Shown piece by piece: positions 55,323-64,000 of a stretch of 64,000 bases of DNA (position 1 is the stretch's first letter; each line of letters begins with the position of its first letter). The stretch is from Mermis nigrescens (Eukaryota > Nematoda > Enoplea > Mermithida > Mermithidae): the NCBI GenBank assembly GCA_036768485.1, contig JAVLUZ010000154.1, positions 1,565,308 to 1,629,307 on the forward strand. The letters are read 5' to 3'. The notes under the pieces are model-generated. The model saw only the letters and a program-made list of their open reading frames with translations, did no database searches and was not told the origin of the DNA. The translations under genes and the position numbers were made by a program.

Positions 55323-56157
55323 GTCCTTAAACTCAAAAACTTAAGGTGACATATTATGCTAGCGTTTCTCTACTATTATAATGTCGTTCTTTTCTTCTTG
55401 AATATGAAGTCGGAAAGAATTACGCTTTTGAAAAATCCCATTTGAAGATACAAAATATCGCAAAAAAACGCTTTGAACATCATGTTCACTTACTTTTGAA
55501 TGAAAAATCGGAAAATGTGATAGAGGACCCGCACATATTTGCAACAAGCTATACCCTTGAATTCCATTTTTAAAGTTTTTGACCTTCTTCATATTTTATT
55601 ATTATATGAATAGATTGATGATAAAGGTCGAAAAAATGATATTTTATCTGCTAATAATTTATTATTAGTAGTAGGAGCTAGCAACGTGTGGGAAATTACG
55701 TGCTTTGTAAGTTTGTTCATCAAGTACTCCTGAATACCGATCAAAAACGTGTAACAAAAAATTATAGGAAAATAAATTGGTGTTCTAATCGAAGAAAAGC
55801 GTTGCTAAAAATAGTAAAATTTTACGACTAGCTAATCCGATATAAAGATCAGCTTGTTTCACATTATGTATAAGTTTTAAGATCGCAAACTAATCTGAAA
55901 AGTATATAAAGTTAGAAGACAGGTCGTGTAAGACTGACAGACCGTATGATAATACGTGAACGAATAAATGCTGAGAAGAAACCAGAATTAAAATAATGGC
56001 GCGTAAATTGACGCATTTCAAACGAAGTTTTAAATTTCTGACAAACCTTGTAGAAATTTTGACGAATAAATACAAGAAGGTAGAGGGCTGTTGATGCGAT
56101 AATCGATTTTTTCGCGAGCGCAAAGATACCTGGATCAGAAGGTTTAGGGGCGGTGTC
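55323..56157. other. No gene seen
   Basis: AT-rich, only short frames on both strands and no splice-bounded conserved stretch. Confidence 0.45.
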
Positions 56158-56245
56158 ACACCTCAAAGTACCTTAAACTTTGAAATACCTCAAAGTGTCC
56201 GGTTTTACCCCAAAGTGTCCGGTCGGGCACATTGAGGTAACTCAG
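56158..56245. repeat. CACCTCAAAGTGTCCGG palindromic repeat, copy 1
   Basis: CCTCAAAGTGTCCGG and its complement TGAGGT repeat within 90 bp and end CGGGCACATTGAGGTA. A second copy lies at 58092-58178. Confidence 0.65.
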
Positions 56246-56649
56246 ATTCCGGTGTTTGATAAACTAGATTAATGAAAAGTGAACGGAACTGAAAGAGTTG
56301 TCAATTCCTGTACTGAATAAAAATGTGAAGTTTGTGGAAAACTTGGGGGGTTCTATCCTAACACGTCTCCACCTTCGGAAATACGTATCCTTGTGCAAAG
56401 TTTTTCTACAAGTCATCGATTATAGCCATATTATAGTCATATTTGAAACACTGATGACGAATATGATAATTAATTTAACGAAAACGCGTACAGCTAATTA
56501 TTAATGCAAATTTATCCACATTCGACTAAACCGCTGATACACTCATCTAAATTGCTGACACACTCATCCAAACTGCCGACATACTCATTATGAACTGCTG
56601 ACACATGTATTCCAAACCGCTGACTCAATTGGCTTTTCTTGCTGGTAAC

Positions 56650-56802
56650 CATACGTGGGCAGCAATAAAGTTCTGGGGAAGGGGTCAGGATGGGTGAAAT
56701 CGCCAAAAATCTCACTAAAAATAGAATTCTGGGGATTTAGAGTAATCTGGGGGTTTCAACTTCTCGGGGATGGGTACAAACCCCCACTCATGCCCATGTA
56801 TG
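56650..56802 (+). mobile_element. Short variant of the CATACGTGGGC hAT family
   Basis: Begins CATACGTGGGCAGCA and ends GCCCATGTATG; perfect 8-bp TSD CTGGTAAC on both sides (56642-56649, 56803-56810). Confidence 0.88.
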
Positions 56803-56839
56803 CTGGTAACCTTATCCTAATCACTGCTTGAGGCTTCGG

Positions 56840-57095
56840 ATTGGTGCCAGACATGGGCTAAGCCTAAGGCACAATTGGGCAAAATTGCTACGCTCGTTCC
56901 TCAATCAACGCCCATTTATCTCAGGCTTAGCCCATCTGCTGGCACCAATGTGAATCACATAAGGAAGCCCAAGCCTAAGCAATTGGTAACAACAGTCCTT
57001 GGTTGTTCATAACCATTGTCTTCGCTCCCGCTTAGTTATGCGCATCCACATTGGTGCCAGCGCATGGGCTAAGCCTGAGATAAATGAGTGAAAAT
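56840..57095. repeat. GGTGCCAG...GGGCTAAGCC repeats
   Basis: TTGGTGCCAG(A/CG)CATGGGCTAAGCCT occurs forward at about 56850 and 57052 and inverted at 56916-56952. The unit includes GAGATAAATG. Confidence 0.7.
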
Positions 57096-57399
57096 TGCGG
57101 TGCAACTTTTATCCAAAATTAAATAATTAAAAACAAAATTTAAAATAATACGTGCCTTTCTATAGAAAACCTTTATTATATTCGTAATCAGCTAATCATA
57201 TCAGGCCACAACCGGTCATGCCTAATTTCAAATTTGAATAAAAATTGCATAAACTTGCAAATATAATTAGGTACACGCGTTTTTGTTAGAAATGACTATC
57301 ATATTCGTCATCAGCTTATCAAATATGACTAACGTCAATGACTTTTACAGAAAAAACGCTGTTCAATAATACATTTTATCGAAGGTGGAGACGTGCTAC

Positions 57400-57790
57400 G
57401 ATAATACCAATCTGGGGTTAGCCGTGTAAGTTTTTACAGTGATTTTTTGACTAGGAAATGATCAATACTTGTCAAAAACACTGTTTTTTGTCGTTTTTGA
57501 CAGTGCTCGTTCTACTTAGAACAAAGAAAAACTGAAAATTTTAGAAAAAAAGTTAAAGTAATTTTATTAATTTTACCGAAATACAGTCAGAAAAAACATA
57601 ATGACGCTAAGCGCCGATAATTGGACATTTATCAGTCAAAAATTGGCTAAATAAGGGTAAAACAGCAAACTTTCTACGATTTTTTTAAATCAGCAATTCT
57701 GGGGGTCAGCAGCCATTCTGCGGTGGTAGGGGGTGCAACCCCTTCAATAACACGACTAGTTCGCACTCGTACACATGCGAAACTTCTTAA
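57400..57790. repeat. Dispersed element with GACGCTAAGCGCC hairpin (family 3)
   Basis: Shares AAAAACACTGTTTTTTG(A/T)CG, TTCT(A)CTTAGAAC-like text, the hairpin and GGGGTC(A/G)GCAGCCATT with 49750-50100, and more weakly with 46090-46330. Another hairpin-bearing repeat family. Confidence 0.5.
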
Positions 57791-57799
57791 ATAATTATA

Positions 57800-59600
57800 T
57801 GAACATTATGCTAAGTAAGTCGCTTAGGCTTCTTTCATTTTAAGGCACTACAAAAAATAAATGCGTTTAAACGTTGTCAAAGAAACGCAAAACAATGTGT
57901 CGCAAAGAAAGGTCATTGCCTCAGAGCATACTGAAATGTTCGAGGAACAAAAGAATAAACGCCTAAGATGCAAGTCCTATTTAAGTCTTCCTAGTACTAT
58001 CATCAAGAGTACGAAACTGCCCAGTACATACCAATGAATTACATATAATGCCCTAGCACATTGTTGTATACTATGCGAAAAACAGATAATAGTCGACCCG
58101 GACACTTTGAGGTAAAGTCGGACATTTTGAGGTGGATCTAAAATTACCAAAAGTGTCCGGCGGGACACATTGAGGTATGAGAACCGGTTAAAGTCGATCC
58201 CGATATGTTAAGGCTTACGTCAGGCTTAAAGCTAAAGCCAATGCTGAAACATACGACAACGAAATTGGACGCTGCCTATATCTATCAGGTACGGGTTTGA
58301 CTGGCTTAATTAAGCCGGATATTATTGAAACTGAAGGCAGGTGAACAAACAGTTGCGTTTTAAAGCTTAAATCAGATAAGTTTTAAGCTTCAGCTTGCAA
58401 ATGAATGCGTTTTGATGCACGTTTCCGTCATGCCTTGTCTATAAATTTAATCTGGAATTATTGTTCGATGCCGATTTTAGTGTTGCTAGGGTTCAAAACA
58501 ATAAATTTTCGAAGAACTTCCAACGCATAAGCTGAAAAAGGAAAACATTTATTGGAAAATCATATCCAGCATTAGAGAGGTTTAAAATGTTCAAAAGGCT
58601 AAAATCAGTTTAAGCTATGCAGAAAATGACAATTTTCCGCGACACACACATGTCGCGCAGAAAAAGAAAGATGTTTCATTGTTTGATCCTAATTATTTTA
58701 CTTCTTTTCTGATCTAAAGGTTCAACTCGCATCAAATGAAGAATAAACGTTTATTTCATATTTATTATTTTAATTATTAATTATTAAATAATCTAATGCC
58801 CTCATCGGGTCTTTATAAGTGCATAGGTACCTTCGAACACAGAGAAATGAAGGTTCATCTGTGTCCAACTGATTTTAGATTTATAAAAGTGGATTAGTAA
58901 GTACATCCAGTTAGACCGATGGCAGAATGCAGACCTAATTTTGTTTGCCTCATGTAAAAAACAGAATTGAATGAGCTTAAAACATGATAATATCGAATTT
59001 AAGACGCAATATAATTCAGACTTTGCATGGAAGATTAGATTTCATTTGAGCTACTTAAAGTGCAAAAACAGATTCGAAATTTCCTGAATTTAAATTCCCG
59101 CTTAGCTTATTGATTATTGCAACACATTGTTGGCCATGTTGTCTATCAAAAAGCGTTCATAAACGTTCTTAATTTATGGTGCAAATATTTTTCGTCCATT
59201 TTTTGGTAAGGCAAAATGAGCACATTCAGACTGACAGCAGATGCGTGCATTTAGTGTCATTTGGTATAGATTTTTATATGAAAAACCAGATATATCGAAA
59301 TTAAATAGCTTACTGAAACAGGTGAAACTGGACAAACAAAGCGCTAAATCTCGAAAATAATCCTAAATAATAAAAATTAGATACAAAAACAGATAAGTAT
59401 TATAAAATCAGAATATTACTGAATATAAATGACGAGGCATCAGAATCCTTGCTTAAGCATATATTTGATGTCGCCGTATTTAACTTTTTATTTTTTGAGA
59501 ATATTACTCGCACGACTACTTCTTGAGCAACTTTTTGTTCCGTTAATGTTTTTTTAAATCAAATAAGGAAAACTAAAATTTCTGTCCATGTTCGCGATTT
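57800..59600. other. No gene seen
   Basis: AT-rich sequence, one 90-bp repeat at 58092, CCTAATTATT-type tracts, no convincing exon. Confidence 0.45.
58092..58178. repeat. CACCTCAAAGTGTCCGG palindromic repeat, copy 2
   Basis: Starts CCGGACACTTTGAGGTA and ends GTGTCCGGCGGGACACATTG with AGGTA after it. It is a small inverted-repeat element. Confidence 0.65.
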
Positions 59601-59605
59601 GCAAG

Positions 59606-59848
59606 CATACCTAGGCGTGGGGGTTCGGGGGGGGGTATGCACCTCCAGAAACCAAAATACCCTGCCCCCCAGAATTCAATTTTTGAATTTTAGTTCTGTT
59701 TTTTCGCAATTTTTTGACGCCAATGGATAGTGTTCGCTGAGAAAGGTTGAAAAAATGGTGTTTTTTCGCCATACCAGCATTTTTAAGGCCATTTTTTGAC
59801 CTTTGAAAAAGTCTTGCAACCCCAGAACTTAGTTGCCGCCCACCTATG
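59606..59848 (-). mobile_element. CATACGTGGGC-family hAT element, TSD not readable
   Basis: Minus orientation, CATACCTAGGCGTGGGGG to GCCCACCTATG, with the usual interior. Flanking 8-mers (TTTGCAAG, AGGAAAAT) do not match, so this copy is old or its ends are rearranged. Confidence 0.7.
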
Positions 59849-60512
59849 AGGAAAATCAAAGTTCAGAGATATCAAATTTTATGAATATTTATTCACTTGA
59901 TCTAAGTATAAACTATTTTATCTCATCTTAGTCAAAAATATGAAAACATCATTACATTTCTTATGCATATTTCCTCGAACAAATTTTCAGGTGAGATTTC
60001 ACATCAATAATTTGAGTCTCATTCATTCCTTATGCTCAGATTTGACTTTCTCGACTTGAGGCCTGAGTCCACATTGGCTTTTTTCGAGCATAAGAATATT
60101 CGTTTAGATTTCAAAGGCTCCTTTTTAGAATTTTGCTTAGAGTTGTTAATTTTTCTCGAGGAAAAGAATGAAGGAGGTCCCGTATTTAATGAAAATTATT
60201 TTCGCATACTGTTTTTTTAACTAAAAGAATCAATCAGTGCCCCTAAACTGACTGGAAGCCAATTTTTGTAAAATCTTCAGTTTTAAGATTTTTATCAAGG
60301 AATAAAGACAATTTAGAAAGATCGAAATAAAAAGACATAATCGGCCAATTTTGTGTCCTTCCGTGTTGTAAAGAATTAAGAATTTTTGAAGTTTCCAATT
60401 GTTTTTTAGTCTGCTGTATACATGTGCAGCAACAAACTTCTGGGGGTTCGATGGGGCGTAATTGCCAAAAGTAGCGCAGAAAGTTTAATTCTGGGGTCTA
60501 GGGGGCCCAGAC

Positions 60513-60673
60513 TATACATGGGCAGCAAGAAAATTCTGGAGAGGGTGAAATCGCCAAAAATTGCTGAAAATGTTACTAAGAATAGAATTCTTGAGGAATC
60601 TACAGTAATCTATGGCAGGTTTTCCAACTTCTGGAGTGGGTACATACCGCCAGACCCCCCACATCCATGTGTG
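60513..60673 (+). mobile_element. Short variant of the CATACGTGGGC hAT family
   Basis: Begins TATACATGGGCAGCA and ends CATCCATGTGTG; perfect 8-bp TSD GCCCAGAC (60505-60512, 60674-60681). The surrounding sequence (about 60418-60706) looks like an older copy of the same family. Confidence 0.85.
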
Positions 60674-60885
60674 GCCCAGACGCCCAGACCAACCACGCGC
60701 CTGTATTTCGTCTGAAATGCAATACAGTCGTTAGCTGTCCGTCTCGAGGCCTTTCTTATTTGCATTATTGCTCTAGATTTTCTACATTTTCTTTAAAAAA
60801 TAACGTGTGGTTATAATGTGAACAAAAATAATTGTGATACAATTAAAGCAACAGTAATCATTTGTATAATCAGGATCAGCAGGTA

Positions 60886-61071
60886 TCACATTCCTCTTCC
60901 GAGGAACCAAAAAACCCCTCCCCCGAAGCCAAAATACCCCCAGAATTTAATTTTTGTAATTACGTTGAAAAATAGTGTTTTTTTGCTATACCACCATTTT
61001 TAAGGCCATTTTTTTGACCTTCAAATAACCTTGCAGCCCCCCCCTCAGAATTTTGGCGCTGCCTAACTATG
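60886..61071 (-). mobile_element. Partial CATACGTGGGC-family copy
   Basis: Interior and G/C-run blocks of the family in minus orientation, ending GCTGCCTAACTATG. The end near 60890 is lost. Confidence 0.55.
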
Positions 61072-62054
61072 GTGGCCTCCCCGCCCCCTAAATACGGCCC
61101 TGATTCTTATTAAAACGAAAGACTGCAGTCTTCTTATGAGATAATTCGTCAACAAAGGCTCAGTCTTGTATTACATGTAATTAATTTCCTATAACGTTTT
61201 CTTACTTACTTTCTTCCTTTTCAGTTTACCTTATCCTTTGAATTCAATATGATTTCTATAAGATTAAAAGTTTCCAGTATAAGCAACATGTTTCAACTGC
61301 AGAGCCTGCTTCCACCAAACCTTGGAAAGTTTGACAAGTCTGACAAGTATTCAGGTTCCACCAAAAACTTGTCGTACAAAGACTTGTTGTCACTTGTCAA
61401 AACTGACGAAAAATTCGTTTTGACAAGTGAAATTTACTAGTATACTCTTCCATCAAATGACAAGTAAAATATTTACTTGTCAAAAACTAGTGAAACTTTG
61501 ACAAGTTGGTATTAGGCTAGTCATTTGCCTTGACTAGTGTTATTTTGCTGTTTTTGTGCGAAAAAATACAGATTTTAGATACAAACCAATTCAGCACTGA
61601 TGATGCGAAAATCATATTCTTAGAGGAAAATTCTAAAAAATCCTGTAAAATTCTGAAAATTCCATTATGAAATTTTTTCCCCTTTTCTCATATGAAGTCG
61701 CGAGTTTTATCTTATGTAAATTAACGAACAGAATTTTTAGTTTATCCCTGCCATTCGTAATTAGAAGTAAATTTTTTTGAACGTCATAATGAAGTACGTA
61801 AGCCAAAAGTTTATGGTGTGGAAGCACTGAAAAACTTATACTTGACATACTCGAAAGAAATTCTTTTATTTCGCCTTAAGAGATGAAGAAAGTTAATTAG
61901 ATTAGTTATGGAATACTAATGCAAAATCATGAGCGCTTCATTGCGAGTATTACGAAGGTCTACTTGTTCTTTAATTTTGACAAGAACTTGTCTAAAATTA
62001 CTAGTTTTGACAAGTAAACGGGGGAACCCTAGTTTTTACGACTTTCATTACAAG

Positions 62055-62432
62055 CAGGCACGTAGCTCTGGGGGGAGTGGGGAGTCAGACCACATGTGGG
62101 CGTGGAGGGTTGGGGTGGTATGCAACCCCCAGAAATCAAAATACCGCCCCCAGAATTCAATTTTTGAGTTTTTTGATTTTTTAGCGATTTTTTTATGCTA
62201 TTGGATAGTGCTCGATGAGAAACATCGAAAAATGGTGTTTTTTCACCATACGACCACTTTTAATTTTTTGCACCTCCAGAATTTTGGTGCTGCCGACATT
62301 TGCTCCAGACTCCCCCAAAATTCAGAAAAATCGGAAAAATATGACTCTTTAAACGTTATTTTTGGCCTTTTTAGGCTTAGTCCCCCCAAGATTGGTGTTG
62401 GTCCCCCAGAATAGGACGGCCAGCTACGTGCC
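62055..62432. mobile_element. CAGGCACGTA-type MITE split by a CATACGTGGGC-family copy
   Basis: The left part (CAGGCACGTAGCTCTGG...) and right part (...GGCCAGCTACGTGCC) match the intact 161-bp copy at 16943. Between them, 62091-62302 is a minus-orientation CATACGTGGGC-family copy; flanking 8-mers AGTCAGAC / CTCCAGAC match only at 5 of 8. Confidence 0.7.
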
Positions 62433-62455
62433 AGATGATAAACAAGACTTGTCAC

Positions 62456-62715
62456 AACACGTGGGCGTGAAGGAGGTAGTTTGGAGAGGGAATGCACCCC
62501 CATGAGAAACCAAAAACTCCCCAGAAACCGAAATACCCCCAATTCAATTTTTGAAATTTTTTTCGTTTTCTTTCACAATTTTTTGATGCCGATGGATAGT
62601 GCTCGATGAGAAACGTCGAAAAATGGTGTTTTCTTCGCCATAACACCATTTAAAGGCCATTTTTTACCTTTGCGAAATCTTGCAACCCCCAGAATTTTCT
62701 TGCTGCCCACGTATG
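62456..62715 (-). mobile_element. Small hAT element (CATACGTGGGC family)
   Basis: Minus orientation, AACACGTGGGCG to CTGCCCACGTATG; perfect 8-bp TSD CTTGTCAC (62448-62455, 62716-62723). The target lies in sequence rich in ACTTGTC motifs. Confidence 0.9.
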
Positions 62716-63369
62716 CTTGTCACCAGTCGCCTCGCTTGTCTCTTGTCATTTTTGGTGGAACTGGGCCCAATCATTCACTCAGTTTTAAGCGGGTAACAGC
62801 CCTTTTGAAGCTTTATTATTTTTATTACTTATCTCTATGAAATTTCAACGTAACTACTGGTTTGATTAATTTGTGTTGTCATATGATAAATACCACTACA
62901 AAAACCCCAAAATAAATTAAGCTCATTTGATTTGTTTTCTTCCGTTTTTAATATATAATCATCAATCCCTATTCTTCGACATCTAAAGATCCCGAAAAAA
63001 ATATGTCTCAAAATTTATTACTTAGAGAATTACTAGAGCAGGATCAATGGTTCAAAGATTTGAAATTTCCCTTAAAAATTGCATCTTCATTTCTCATGAG
63101 TTTATTGTTGTTTATGACGAAATGATTAAGTCTAAAACGTAAATTTTGGAACTTTCCGAATTTTCAATTAAGCTGCCTAAGTGCCCTTAAAATTATTTTC
63201 GTGATGTATGTACGCATTTACATTTTCAGGTCACCATGATGAAATACTTTAGCGAATATATTCAGCTTTAAGACGTACGATGTCAGTAAAACGTTGTCGG
63301 ACTGCATCATTTTGAATTTTGATATGAAAAACAAGATGTGGACCTTATTTGATCCTCGGACAAAATCAG

Positions 63370-63594
63370 ATTCATGTCGGAGTAGAAATATTACAATCCA
63401 ACACTAATCTGATGCATACTGAGCACAAGTGTATCACCTGGGATCAATTCGTCGCCAATGTGGGCGGCATTTTGGGTATATATACCGGCGCAAGTATTTT
63501 TTCGTTAGTTCACGCCGCCTTTTACTGCTTAAAGGGCACTAAGGTCCTCTTTTCACGATGCAGTTCCAGCAATCGAATGAGACATCAAGTTTAA
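63370..63594 (+). CDS. DEG/ENaC sodium channel, C-terminal exon
   Basis: After an AG acceptor (AAAATCAG) the exon encodes IHVGVEIL, then CITWDQFVANVGGILGIYTG and ASIFSLVHAAFY, and ends with a 20-residue basic tail and TAA. The (D/N)xGG-x-LGI-x-x-G(A)S-x-x-S motif is the pore/second transmembrane segment of DEG/ENaC/ASIC channels, a plasma-membrane cation channel family that includes nematode degenerins and insect pickpockets. The rest of the gene must lie upstream. A small exon ending ACGTACGAT|GTCAGT (63280) could join in phase but is not convincing. Only the last exon is claimed. Confidence 0.75.
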   Translation: MHVGVEILQSNTNLMHTEHKCITWDQFVANVGGILGIYTGASIFSLVHAAFYCLKGTKVLFSRCSSSNRMRHQV

Positions 63595-63649
63595 ATGAGC
63601 AGGAAAATGAAAAAGGAGGTCAACGAATTTTGTAGAAGTCACGTCGGAT

Positions 63650-64000
63650 TAGTGTTGGCAAAACGTTGATGAGGACGAAAGAAGGAACGATCGTTCCCAT
63701 TCCCGTTATCTTTAACAAAACGAGAACGATAATATTTTCGGAACGATTTGATTTACCGTTAACAGAACGATTAATGAGCATCTTTAACGAGAACGGGAAC
63801 AATAAAGTCTTCAGAACGGCTTCATTCATCGTTAAGGGAACGATAATTGATCATCGTTAACGAGAACAAGAACGAAAATGTTTTAGGAATGCTATGAATT
63901 ATCGTTAACGGAACGATAATTGATCGTCGTTAACGAGAATGAAAACGAAAAAGCTCCTTGAAACGGTCTTGATTATCGCTCCAAATGATCCTTACGTAAC
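63650..64000 (+). mobile_element. Left end of a hAT-like element with TCGTTAACG arrays, cut by the window
   Basis: Starts TAGTGTTGGCAAAACG, closely like the TAGTGTTGTAAAAGATA end at 35911. It runs into 55-70-bp units containing GAACGATAATTGATC and CGTTAACGAGAACG. The right end is outside the window. Confidence 0.6.

Larger units (their letters stand above)
61300..62768. repeat. Element rich in ACTTGTC / GACAAGT
   Basis: GCTTCCACCAAACC near 61308 and TTTTTGGTGGAACTGGGCCC at 62747-62766 form inverted ends. ACTTGTC or its complement occurs more than a dozen times near both ends. The interior is occupied by two small hAT copies and a MITE. Confidence 0.55.

Noticed and set aside
63003..63128. 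41-codon open frame starting MSQNLLLREL
   Set aside because: Short, with no splice support or phase link to the channel exon downstream.
63230..63281. Exon of the DEG/ENaC gene between TTTTCAG and a GTCAGT donor
   Set aside because: The frame that joins correctly contains stops unless a weak internal acceptor is used; no family motif is visible.

Overview
The window is nuclear DNA from an animal with a large, AT-rich, heavily repeated genome, and it is most likely a nematode. The main reason is a two-exon gene at 33903-35610 with the cysteine spacing of the DB module, a family known mainly from nematodes. A DEG/ENaC channel tail, a membrane-anchored SDR16C-type dehydrogenase and introns from about 85 bp to several kb also fit an ecdysozoan. 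There is one 100-N assembly gap (45596-45695). The species cannot be named from sequence alone.

Host genes are few, and all are split by repeat-filled introns. (1) A short-chain dehydrogenase/reductase on the minus strand (17976-25221) was rebuilt as five phase-compatible exons with the full catalytic set; the start exon was not found. (2) A small secreted DB-module protein is on the plus strand (33903-35610). (3) A gene on the minus strand (45056-53766) gives six exons, perhaps seven, whose phases agree at every junction. It predicts a secreted protein of about 350 residues with a cysteine-rich centre that I do not recognise. (4) The last exon of a DEG/ENaC channel is at 63370-63594 (+). Weaker candidates are a conserved-looking 52-bp exon at 23361-23412 (+) and a receptor-like fragment with stops at 28023-28306 (-).

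Most of the rest is DNA transposons, largely non-autonomous, many with both ends and the target-site duplication (TSD) still readable. hAT-type elements with 8-bp TSDs dominate: about fifteen copies or fragments of a short family with ends CATACGTGGGC / GCCCAGGTGTG; larger elements at 6666-11709, 8024-8734, 35680-39606 and 35911-36780; and foldback elements whose inverted arms are minisatellite arrays (28941-31412, 53974-55314). Two PIF/Harbinger elements with TAA TSDs (25922-27046, 35763-37299) are present. The first keeps stubs of both Harbinger genes, transposase and Myb-like. Two nested Merlin-type elements (9267-11467, 10743-11346) carry the N-terminal part of an ISXO2-like transposase. 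LINE reverse-transcriptase remnants lie at 3860-4395 and 7195-7800 (-).

Layout: 1-2.8 kb foldback/hAT-like repeats; 3.8-4.4 kb LINE; 5.5-11.7 kb nested transposons; 12.7-14.8 kb short inverted-repeat elements; 15-17.1 kb small hAT elements; 18-25.2 kb dehydrogenase gene with minisatellite arrays in its first recovered intron; 25.9-27 kb Harbinger; 28.9-31.4 kb foldback element with two nested hAT copies; 33.9-35.6 kb DB gene; 35.7-39.6 kb triple nest; 40-42 kb tandem repeat of about 275 bp; 45-53.8 kb secreted-protein gene with (AT)n and (ATT)n tracts; 54-55.3 kb foldback element; 56-63 kb mixed repeats; 63.4 kb channel exon. A short perfect hairpin, GGCGC-GAA-GCGCC, recurs about 25 times inside otherwise different repeats.
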